Assembly: GCA_030144725.1 (NCBI GenBank)
Contig: JASKMD010000224.1
Span: 1-64,000 of the forward strand
Source: Haematococcus lacustris
Lineage: Eukaryota > Chlorophyta > Chlorophyceae > Chlamydomonadales > Haematococcaceae
Length of the DNA: 64,000 nucleotides
Direction: 5' to 3'
Shown: positions 21,801-31,721 of the stretch, piece after piece
How positions within the stretch are numbered: position 1 is the stretch's first letter
Layout: each line of letters starts with the position of its first letter
The notes under the pieces: model-generated
The model's input: the letters and a program-made list of their open reading frames with translations, nothing else
The model's database searches: none
What the model was told of the DNA's origin: nothing
Translations under genes and position numbers: made by a program

Positions 21801-24800
21801 CCTATTGTTCTTGATCTGGATGCGTCAAGCACAAATGTGTGTGTGAGGGGGTGCTGCTGTATCATAAGCTCAGTGCCATTGGTCCCCAAGTCCAGGATTA
21901 GTACTAGGGCAGGTGCATCAGGTCATCACTATCACCATCAACATCATCATCATCATCTGCCCCTTGGTTTGGCTAGCTCAACCCGACCTGATGTCCCGTC
22001 ATCACACTGCCCAGACATAAACCATGACGTGAAGAATCAATACAGCTAAAAGCATGACAAAAACAAAGAACAAAACCATAACGGTGAAACATGAGACATG
22101 ACAGGGACATTTCACGTGCGTCGTGGTGTGCAGGTGTTGGCTCTGGAGATGCTGATCCTGATGCTGGAGCAGCCCAGTGGGGACAGTGTGGAGATGGCGT
22201 GCGACTTTGTGAAGGAGGTGGGGGCGTACTTGCAAGACGTGGCACCACAAGGATTGCACAGGTGATTGCACAGGTCAGGGGACACATCGGAGGGGGAGGG
22301 GCGGCCTGGGGTGGGCTAGAGGGAGAGGCAGGGAGAGGTCACAACTGACAGGAGGAGCAAGTTTTGTAGTGGGGAGGTGATGGGGTGCTGGTGGTGAGAT
22401 GGAGGTGGGGGTGAGGGTCAGGTTAGTGTGGTGGTGAGATGATGGTGGGAGTAAGGTGAGGGTGGTGAGGGAGCTGGGGGTGCTGGTGAGGTGGTGGTGG
22501 TGGCGGTGTCCGGGTGGTGGTGGTGATTACGGTTGACAACCTGGTGGTGAGGTGGTGGTGAGGTGAGGGTGGTGATGGTGGTGGTGAGGTGAGGGTGGTG
22601 ATGGTGGTGGTGAGGTGAGGGTGGTGATGGTGGTGGTGAGGTGGTGGTGGTGATGGTGGTGGTGAGGTGAGGGTGGTGATGGTGGTGGTGAGGTGAGGGT
22701 GGTGATGGTGGTGGTGAGGTGAGGGTGGTGATGGTGGTGGTGAGGTGAGGGTGGTGATGGTGGTGGTGAGGTGAGGGTGGTGATGGTGGTGGTGAGGTGA
22801 GGGTGGTGATGGTGGTGGTGAGGTGAGGGTGGTGATGGTGGTGGTGAGGTGAGGGTGGTGATGGTGGTGGTGAGGTGAGGGTGGTGATGGTGGTGGTGAG
22901 GTGAGGGTGGTGATGGTGGTGGTGAGGTGGTGGTGGTGATGGTGGTGGTGAGGTGGTAGTGGTGATGGTGGTGGTGAGGTGGTGGTGGTGATGGTGGTGG
23001 TGAGGTGAGGGTGGTGATGGTGGTGGTGAGGTGAGGGTGGTGATGGTGGTGGTGAGGTGAGGGTGGTGATGGTGGTGGTGAGGTGAGGGTGGTGATGGTG
23101 GTGGTGAGGTGAGGGTGGTGATGGTGGTGGTGAGGTGAGGGTGGTGATGGTGGTGGTGAGGTGAGGGTGATGGCGAAGGTGGTGGTGGTGGTGGTGGTGG
23201 TGGAAGCGGTCTCAAGTGTGGTGGTGAGGTGAGGGTGGCAAGGGAGGTGATGAGCATACAAGCACCAGGGCAGGTAGTCAACAGCACACATCGTTGGCTG
23301 TGGTGTGCCAAGATGGACTACCACAATAGATGTGCTGATGCTACCTTGCTGCCCCTGGTCCTGTGTTTCGTTCTCTTGGCCGCACGCTGTTGTATGCACC
23401 ATGCCCTTGCAGCGTGTTTGAACGTTTCCGGGCTGTACTCCATGAGGGTGAGATCGAGAAGCGCGTGCAGTTCGTGATCGAGAACCTGTTTGCTGTGCGC
23501 AAGGCAGGCTTCGCAGCCTCAGGCTTCCCCGCTGTCAAGCCTGAACTGGACCTCGTAGAAGCTGGTGAGTTGTGATGGTGGTGGTGGTGGTGGTGGTGGT
23601 GGTTAAGGTGGTGGCTGGCAGTTGGGTGGTTGACGGGAGGCTGCTCTAGTCAAGCATCCATGGGTGTACAAGTGAACCCCTGACTACCCCCTATCCACTG
23701 CCTGGCGTCATGTTTGTGCAAGGGTGTGGCTGTTTGTGTGACATTTACATGACATTAGCATGTCCGACGTGTTTGTAATGGTGGCGTGGCTGCGGGGACT
23801 CACTGCACAGAGGACCAGATCACACACGAGATCGGGTTGGAGGACAGCCATGAGCCCCAGACCCACCTGGACATCTTCAAGGTCAGTGGCTGGAGTGGAA
23901 AAAGTACACAGTTGGCACAGGGCCATGTGATTTCAGTGTAGGTCGTTGCTTCTGCTGCTGCTGCTGCTGCCTGGCCCCGCCTTTGGCTGCTTAGGGTAGC
24001 TGGGCTAGGGGTATTTGCGGTAACATGTCATTGATAACACAAAGGCAGTGAAGATATGCAAAGAGTGTGGCTAGGATTATGCCTAGAAGAGACAAACTGT
24101 ACCTGCCTGCAGGCACATGCCTAGTGCTGGGTACAGACATGATATCACATATCCCACCCCAGGAGTGATAGCTTCACCCTTTTCTATTCCCTAGATGCCT
24201 CTATTCCCCGCATACCATGCACACCATGCATTCTTGTCTAGATGCTGCATGTGGGAATCAACCTGTGCTGGCCATGTTTCCTGTTGTGGCAACACCTGCA
24301 GCTAGGGCCTAAAACAGCATGCTGCACTCACCCCTGCCTGCTGCTCTCCACACCCACACCTCACCCAGCACTGCTGCTGCTGCCCCTGACCCAGGTCGAT
24401 CCAGAGTACGAGGCAAACCAGCGTGCCTACAAGGTCATCAGCCGTGAGATCCTTGGGGAGGAGGAGGATGACGAAGATGCAAAGGGAGGCGAAGGGGACG
24501 ACGAGGGTGGGGCCAATGAGGACGAAGACGAGGAGCCTGATGAGGAGGAGCAGGCAGCCGCAGCTGCAGCCAGTGCCCAGGTGGGATCCTGTAGCAACAC
24601 TCCGTTTGCTGTCACTTGCCCCAGCCCAGCAACTGTTGTGCGATATGGGCAGTACAGGTGGGGCTGCACTGGCTGGCACAAACTGCGAGAGGTTGCGGGT
24701 TTGAACCCTGGCCAGTGCAAGATTTGGCCAAAAACCAGTATAGCTCGTAGAAGGATACTTTTGCAAGTTTGAGACCAATTGGGTTTGTTTGGGACGCATG

Positions 24801-27800
24801 AGATGTGCGCATGGTTTCCTAGGTTTTGGTTGGGATCTCTCATCCTCGACAGTCTTTGCAGGGTGTTGGGTGGGCTGCTGCAGGCTGAGATCATCAAGGA
24901 CCAGACCCAGACCAATGAGGTCAACCTGCGGCGCACCATCTACCTCACCATCATGAGCAGCATGGACTTTGAGGAGGTCAGTGGGCGCTCAGCATTGCTC
25001 AACGCAACTGTTGCTGGCCTGACCCTACCCCAGACCACCAGACCTCTGACTATGGCGGTGTTGCCTTCTGACCCACAGGCAGGCCACAAGCTGGTGAAGA
25101 TCAAGCTGGGAGAGGGCCAGGAGCACATCATGGTGGAGATGATCCTGGAGTGCTGCTCCCAGGTCAGGGTGGCAGGCAGGGAGGGGGCAGCAGGCAGGGA
25201 GGGCAGCAGGGAGGGGGCAGCAAGGAGGGAGGGGCAGCAGGCTGGGAGGGGCAGAAGGCAAGGGCAGCAGGCAGGGAGGGCAGCTAGCATAGGGAGGGTA
25301 GTGAACAGTGAGCAGGGAGGGTGAACAGTGTGGTTGAGGAAGGGGGAGTACGGCAGGGTAGGGAAAGCCAGGGAGGCGATTCTGCTGCAGCATGGCAAGA
25401 ATAACATCATGATGATGCCATCACGCTATTATGCTTCCTCTCACAGCACTTCCAGTCACTGTCGCCCTCATCTCCAACACCACTGCTGTCAACACCAGCT
25501 GCACAAAGTAACCCAAGCCTCAGCCCCTCCTGCTCCTCACATGCACAGGAGCGTACCTACAAGCGCTTCTTTGGCCTGCTAGCGCAGCGCTTCTGCTACC
25601 TGAAGCGAGAGTATGCGGTAGGTCATGGCGTACACTCCCTTTTGCATACCATGCATGCACATCTCACTGCTCTTTTGTATGAGTGGCTCCTACACCTTTT
25701 GGCCTGGACATCACAGACGTGCCCGTTTGAAGGGGCCATGGGGGGCATGCACCCGCCTGGCTTTGACCTCATGGACGGTTCATTGTTTGATCAATTGCTT
25801 GAAAGTGTGGTTGATCGATAGATTGGCTGGTTGATTAATAAGTTGATTGACTAAGTAACGGATGGACGATTTGCTCACCCCTCTCAGCACTCCCCCTCTT
25901 CTCCCCCTCCTCTCCCCCTTCCTTTCCTTGCCCCCCCCGCCTGCCCAGCCCTGGCCATCCCTCTCCTACCACACAACAGGAGAACTTTGACCAGTGCTTC
26001 CGCAACCAGTACGCTGTCATCCACCGGCTGGAGACCAACAAGCTGCGCAACATCGCCAGCCTGTTCTCTCACCTGCTGGCCACTGACGCGCTGTCCTGGA
26101 GCGTGATGGAGTGCATGCGCATCACCGAGGAGGACACCACCTCCGCCTCCCGTATCTTCATTAAGTACCTGTTCCAGGTAAGCTGAGCATGACGGAGAGG
26201 GTGAGGAGGTGGATGTTGAGGAGGTGTGGAGGGAGGAGGAGGAGGTGGTGTGAGGGAGGGAGGGAGGGAGGGAGGGAGGGAGAGGAAGAGGGGGTTGAGA
26301 GAGTTGGAGGAGGAGGTGTGGGGAAAGGAGGAGGTGATGTGGGGGTTGGAGAGCAGGAGGAGGGGGAGGGGGAGGAGGAGGGGGAGGGGAAGGGGGAAGG
26401 GGGAAGGGGAGGGGAGGAGGAGGAGGAGGAGATAGAGGAGGAGGAGGGGGAGGAGGGAGAGGAGGGGCAATATGTGCCTGCACCAGTCAGGTACCTTGGC
26501 CTGACTCCTTCTGATCTGGCTTCATCCCAGGAACTGTCGTCCACCATGGGCGTGCTGAAGCTGGCTGCAAGGATGAACGACCCAGCTGCTCAAGGCTGGT
26601 ATGACAATGTGTTCCCTAAGGACACTCAGGTGAGGGTGGGCTTCATGTGCTGGGGGTGTGAGGGCGGCGGGAGTGTGTTAAAGTTGAAAGGTGGGGTGAG
26701 GGCTCTAGGTTTGTAAGGGCGGGCTGCAGGTGCTAGGTTTGCCTCACCTCTGTATGTGAGTGTTCACGGTGGTGGTGGTGCTGCTGCTGCTGTTGCTGCT
26801 GCTTCTCCTGCTGCCTTTGCTGGCAAGGCTGTAGTTGAGTGCCGCCCTGGCCCTGGGCAGCAGACTAGACTGCAGCAGCACCCTGGTCTGCTGTTTACCC
26901 TGGCCGCTGCTGCTTACAGGCCAACTTGCGGTTTGCCATCAACTTCTTCACTTCCATTGGTCTGGGAGGTTTGACTGACAGCATGCGCGCACATTATGCT
27001 GAGATGCCGCGGCTGCTGGCTGAGAAGAAGGCAGCAGAGGCAGCAGCAGCCAATGCTCTTGCTGCACGGCGAAAGGCATTGGGCTTGGACGACAGCAGTG
27101 ACTCTTCCTCTGATTCTGATTCTTCAGACTCATCGTCTTCGTCCAGCTCTTCATCAAGCAGTGACAGCAGCAGCAGCGACAGCAGCAGCAGTGACAGCAG
27201 CAGCAGCAGCAGTGACAGCAGTGACAGCAGCGACAGCAGTGATGGTGGCAAGAAGCGCTCAAGCAAAAAGCGAGCAAAGGGGAAAGCCAAGAACACTGGG
27301 CAAGGTAAGGGATCAGACCGGCAGAGGCAGCTCCCGCCGCCACCCAGCCTGCCCCCGCCTCCTCCACCTAGTCAAGGTGGGGCTGGGAGGTACCGCGAGG
27401 AACCTGCATACGCAGATCGCGACGGCTATCAGCGCGGTCCACCTAGGTCACACTCGGCACCTGACGACTGGCAGCAGCGCGGGGATGATCCCGGCCATCG
27501 TAGGTACCCGGCAGAGCAGCCAGATGCACGGTATGACGGCGAGGCTGGTAGGGGACATGGGCGCGATTCTTACCGCGAGCGCGGCAGGGAGGGCGGGCAC
27601 GATGCGCAGAGGGGTAGTGGTCGGGACAGGGAAGACGAGCGCAGCGGGGGCCGGATCCGAGAGGGCGATCGCGGCGAGCGGCCGCATAACGGGGACGACC
27701 ACAAAGAGAGGCGCAACGAGCAGGGAAAGGGAGGTGAGTCGCCTTCCCGCAGCCATCGCAGGCCCAAAAACGACAGCAGAGACGAAAGCGACCAGCGTGG

Positions 27801-27909
27801 TCGCAGCCACCGGTCGCGTGACGATGCTGAGCCTCGTCGCGGACGTGACAGACGCAGCAGCGGGTCGGACAGCGATGGGGGACGAGGCAGGCGAAGCAGC
27901 AGGCGTTAG
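15836..27909 (+). CDS. CWC22: Pre-mRNA-splicing factor CWC22 (MIF4G and MA3 domains)
   Basis: This spliceosome protein recruits eIF4A3 for exon-junction complex loading. Exons: 15836-15855, 15974-16078, 16170-16225, 16338-16460, 17839-17939, 20800-20883, 21332-21416, 21586-21749, 22134-22261, 23413-23564, 23811-23881, 24395-24580, 24884-24976, 25079-25162, 25549-25617, 25980-26177, 26531-26629 and 26920-27909. They sum to 935 aa in one frame, close to the human 908. The N-terminus ([15 protein letters not shown]) is RS-like. [18 protein letters not shown] (about 102) leads into MIF4G (about 135-340). An acidic linker lies at about 380-420, MA3 at about 435-545, and the block [17 protein letters not shown] at about 609. 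A Ser-rich run (about 660-720) and an Arg/Asp/Ser tail ending RRSSRR follow. Intron 5 holds a 2.3-kb minisatellite. A possible TGTAA signal is at 28335. Confidence 0.93.
18494..20757 (+). repeat. 15-bp minisatellite, about 151 units, in CWC22 intron 5
   Basis: Two 15-bp unit types, GGGGCAGCAGCGTGA and GGGGCAGCAGCTGGG, alternate irregularly, and some units carry GGCGGC. The length is a multiple of three and the units lack stops in several frames, so open frames of 770-842 codons appear on both strands. These are artefacts of the repeat. CWC22 exons at 17839-17939 and 20800-20883 flank it and join in phase, so it is spliced out. Confidence 0.97.
22550..23175 (+). repeat. 26-bp GGTGGT-rich minisatellite in CWC22 intron 9
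   Basis: A 26-bp unit, beginning GTGAGGGTGGTGATGG, is repeated about 24 times between the exons ending at 22261 and starting at 23413. Several units carry GTGGTGG in place of GTGAGGG. Each unit contains donor-like GGTGAG, so the intron is full of decoy 5' splice sites. Confidence 0.92.
26219..26470 (+). repeat. GGA-rich purine tract in CWC22 intron 16
   Basis: This is a purine-only stretch of GGAGGA and GGGA units on the coding strand, between exons 25980-26177 and 26531-26629. It is low-complexity intron filler of the kind seen across the window. Confidence 0.8.
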
Positions 27910-28731
27910 CAGAGACGTGCAAAACAGAGTCATCGGCATGTGTTCAGAAGCACGTGGATAGCTTCCGTGACCGGCAAGCGCACGCCCAAGTAGCCAGTCG
28001 GTGTCGCCGCTGTGAACGGGAGGTGTATCTGTGACCCTGCATCGGCTCGTTGACTGACAGACTTTGACACGCGATTGACTGAACTTGACAAGTGATGTAT
28101 CACATGGTTGCTGGTCTAGCTCAAATGGTTGTGTCGATGGTTGTGGATGTTCTGCCTTACGATAGCGGTACCGACAAGTCGCGAAGTAGGCTATCGTACC
28201 ACCCGCATCGTACCACCCGCTGCACACAATGGGATGGAGTTTTCACTCTACAAGTCAGGCGTTCCCAACTACCTGAAAACCACCCCCGGGTGATACGTAG
28301 CCTGTATCTCCGCAGCCACTCAGTCAAAAATATATGTAAACAGTGCTTTGAACAGAGGAGACTCATAGCTACGAGATGGCAGACGCAGCAAAAACTACGT
28401 CGCTCTCAGCGGTGCTCGGTGCCTGCCCAAAGATCGACATTTGAAATCATGTGATTTCGCCACATGCGAAGCGCGCCGCACTAGCACGCTTCGCCACACT
28501 GTTGTGTGTGGCACCTGCAACGCGCAGCAGCAGTCGGAACATGTTTTGCTTTTGGCATGTGGACGCGACGACGGCAGTCGTGACGACTGGATACCACTAT
28601 TAACTTTGGGAGCTGCTGCTGGCGCTGGTGCATTACCGTCTGCTCTACTACACATGAACAAGGTGCTAGGTGCAGTACGTGGTGTTGTCTCACCTTGCTT
28701 TGCTGCCCTCGACTTATTAGGTGCAGGTGCC
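27910..28731. other. CWC22 3' flank with dispersed repeat fragments
   Basis: It contains the CWC22 3' UTR and repeat blocks shared with other places. The block at 28161-28185 (starting GATAGCGGTACCGACAAG) recurs at 41573. The block at 28196-28253 (GTACCACCCGCTGCACA, then GTTTTCACTCTACAAG) recurs at 33895-33943. The plus frame 28441-28779 has no recognisable domain. Confidence 0.55.
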
Positions 28732-29856
28732 TCACGCTTGCGTGACGTGCTTGCCGCTGCCAGCTGTTGCTGCCACTGAGGGGGTGCACCAGCAGGCAGC
28801 GGTGCTTGCATGTGTCAGCTGCTGCTGAGGGGGCGCAGTTGCGGCAAGCTTTCCACGGATGTGGGTGCACACGTGGCTCTGTAGCTTGGGTACCCTCCAG
28901 CTCGTGTGTACCTCCTGCTTGTGAAACTGGAGGTATGACTGAAGCTGCTTTCCTGTCATCTTCATTGCCTCCTCGACAGTTGTGTGGCCATAATCACGCC
29001 CCCCAAAGGCAAGGGCATGGGCCGCTGCAAGCCGCTCTTGGCACGCATGGTCACCCACATTAAGCACAACCCTCAACCCTTCAGCCCCCCCCCCTCAGCC
29101 CCCCCCTCCCACCCCCTACCACCCCTACCCCCTTCCACCCCCCTCCACTCTCTCCCAGCCCCTTCCCACCCACGCCACCCTGCCTTCCCCTTTGCATCTT
29201 ACCAAGGGTCTTGCGCTGCATGTAGGTGGACACGATGTGGAATTCACGCCCAACTGTGGATGTCTTGCCGGGCCGGTGTGGGTTGGGGAGGACGCACTGC
29301 TCAGAGACGAAGAATTGCCGGCACTTGGAGAGGGCACGGCGGCTGACACCGGTCTCTAGATGCCACATGACGGTGCTCAAGCAGTGGTGAGCATTATAGG
29401 GTGCAGTCCTGGCTGCTGGCCTCCCCACAGGGCCCTCTTGAGTTGAAATGAAGATGTCTGTTGGTGAGGGTGCGAGGCCGGCTGGGCTGAGCTGCTCCGC
29501 CATGCTGCCCATGGGCCGGCCATGGCCATCCAGCCTTCCGTAGCCAGCCTTTGCACACCGCCTCAACACCTCCACTGACTCCAAAACCAGCAGCTGCTGC
29601 CTCTGCTGAAGGTGAGTGGGGAGTGGTGGGGGCGGCGTTTGTGCCGGTAGATATGCACCTGACCCTGGAGGCAGCGTTGAGCACCCCGTAGGGAGTGGTT
29701 AGTAGCTGCCGCTTCGGATGCCACCTGCTGCAAAGCCGTATGCTTATCCTGCAAGCATTGGTGTGCTGCCTGCAGGTCGTCTAGATCGCCCTGCAACCCA
29801 TCCACGGTGCCCATTAGTAACTGCGTAGTAAGTGTGTAGTACAAGACCAAAACCAT
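28732..29856 (-). CDS. Unrecognised 314-aa protein, three exons, in repeat-flanked region
   Basis: I do not recognise this protein. Three minus-strand exons join in phase: 29856-29659, 29602-29203 and 29078-28732, from an ATG to a stop. The middle donor is a strong GTAAGA. The N-terminus has hydrophobic residues and then a Leu/Gln-rich stretch (about 20-66) that could be coiled coil. The middle part is Arg/His/Cys-containing (blocks HHCLSTVMWHLETG and CRQFFVSEQCVLPNPH). The end holds LNVGDHACQERLAAAHAL and TVEEAMKMTGKQLQSYLQFHK, then a Gln-rich tail. Both sides carry blocks repeated elsewhere in the window, so it may be the internal gene of a mobile element. A lineage-specific host gene is the alternative. 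The acceptor before 29078 (CTGAAG in a G-rich run) is weak. Confidence 0.5.
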
Positions 29857-31721
29857 GCTAGCTGCAGTTGTACTGGGCTACTTGTAATTGAGGTTGCCTG
29901 CTATCCACCGGCTTGTACACACGAAAGTGTATGAAACAGGTAGGGCTTTAGCGAGTAGATTAGGGACACGTAGGGTAGGTCCCGACTCCTAGTTTAAGGT
30001 CACACACCGGTCTCTCGCTGCTGTGGAAAAGTGTAGAGGCTCCACAGGAGGATAGGGATGAAGGTAAATCCATTCAGATGTATCTACTGTCATACAGGTA
30101 GTCCAGGTAGTTCCAGCAGGCCTGGAAGAGTCTGGTATAAGATAGTGACCTCATGCCGTTTCGATAACCCGGGGGAAAATGTCCGACGCATATACACAAA
30201 CAGTTAGGTGTGGTGCATTTGGCTGGGCTGCGGCTGGGCTGGCCTGCACTGCTGCTGCTGCTGCTTCACTCACCCAGACTTGGCCATCTCCGCAGGCGCG
30301 CCTTTGCGAGGGGCATGTGTAGTGCTCCCCACATCCACGCCGTTGCTCACAAACAGTTGGTCCATCTTCTCATACATGGAGTCGTATTGGCAGTGTGGCA
30401 GTGTGTTTCTGCCAGAGAGGTCCGCAGTGTGTTTCTACTAGGTGGTCATCCAGGTGCAGAGTCTCCTTCTTGACTGGGAGTCTGTTGTACGTATACATCG
30501 TCAAAGCATGAGCAGGGCAGCAGGAGATACTGCTGTCCCGGACGAAGGAGAGATGATCCACACAGCCCGCTTGCAAGGGCAGGGGCTGCTGGGGCAGGGG
30601 CAGGGGCAGGGGCTGCTGGGGCAGGGGCAGGGGCAGGGGCAGGGGCAGGGGCAGGGGCAGGGGCAGGGGCAGGGGCAGGGGCAGGGGCAGGGGCAGGGGC
30701 AGGGGCAGGGGCAGGGGCAGGGGCAGGGGCAGGGGCAGGGGCAGGGGCAGGGGCAGGGGCAGGGGCAGGGGCAGGGGCAGGGGCAGGGGCAGGGGCAGGG
30801 GCAGGGGCAGGGGCAGGGGCAGGGGCAGGGGCAGGGGCAGGGGCAGGGGCAGGGGCAGGGGCAGGGGCAGGGGCAGGGGCAGGGGCAGGGGCAGGGGCAG
30901 GGGCAGGGGCAGGGGCAGGGGCAGGGGCAGGGGCAGGGGCAGGGGCAGGGGCAGGGGCAGGGGCAGGGGCAGGGGCAGGGGCAGGGGCAGGGGCAGGGGC
31001 AGGGGCAGGGGCAGGGGCAGGGGCAGGGGCAGGGGCAGGGGCAGGGGCAGGGGCAGGGGCAGGGGCAGGGGCAGGGGCAGGGGCAGGGGCAGGGGCAGGG
31101 GCAGGGGCAGGGGCAGGGGCAGGGGCAGGGGCAGGGGCAGGGGCAGGGGCAGGGGCAGGGGCAGGGGCAGGGGCAGGGGCAGGGGCAGGGGCAGGGGCAG
31201 GGGCAGGGGCAGGGGCAGGGGCAGGGGCAGGGGCAGGGGCAGGGGCAGGGGCAGGGGCAGGGGCAGGGGCAGGGGCAGGGGCTGCTCCCGCACCATATAA
31301 TATTTTTGGGGTCGCGGGCCGCGGGCTGCAGCTCGGCAAGCCGCAGTCGCAGTTCTAGCAGCTGCTGATGGCTGCTGCGAATGTTTCCAAGCAGCAGGTC
31401 TACAACAGTGTCACATTGGCAGCAGATGTTGTACTTCAGCAAGTTCGCAACTTATTACCGGCATACAGGCAGGTTATAGGTTATAACTAAGGTTCCCAAA
31501 TAGACATCTCTATGTCCATGTAGTAAATAGTATAGACTAGAGATAGTAAATAGTGTAGACTAGTCGACTATTTCGTCACCAAATCAGCTCGTTTCAGTCG
31601 CAACGGGGCGTACATTAACTCGCCAGACACGTCGTGCTAGTCTTAAGAGCAGTCAGTATCAGTTGCAATTCTGTTGATCGGCCGGCCAAAGGATTGCCCA
31701 CTTCCTTATCGACGAACTCCG
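29857..31721. other. Repeat-rich stretch with one coding-like minus-strand exon
   Basis: On the minus strand, 30384-30273 reads QYDSMYEKMDQLFVSNGVDV and continues to a clean GTGAGT donor, so it looks like an exon. I could not link it to a full gene. The sequence around 31440-31320 (minus) also looks protein-like (SSHQQLLELRLRLAELQPAA) but has no ATG. These may be upstream exons of the 28732-29856 gene or a decayed element. The block at 30113-30160 is shared with 33870-33985. Confidence 0.4.
30576..31283 (+). repeat. GGGGCA hexamer array, about 115 copies
   Basis: This is an almost perfect GGGGCA array of about 700 bp, with GGGCTGCT interruptions at its left end and again where it ends near 31283. 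It is the longest of the hexamer arrays and matches the one at 11617-11862. Open frames across it on both strands are repeat artefacts. Confidence 0.97.

Noticed and set aside
22418..23402. Long His/Thr/Pro frames on the minus strand
   Set aside because: They are the 26-bp GGTGGT-type repeat in CWC22 intron 9 read in reverse.
27448..28227. 259-codon minus-strand frame over the end of CWC22
   Set aside because: It is antisense to the Arg/Asp/Ser-rich last exon, begins without a credible start, and has no domain.
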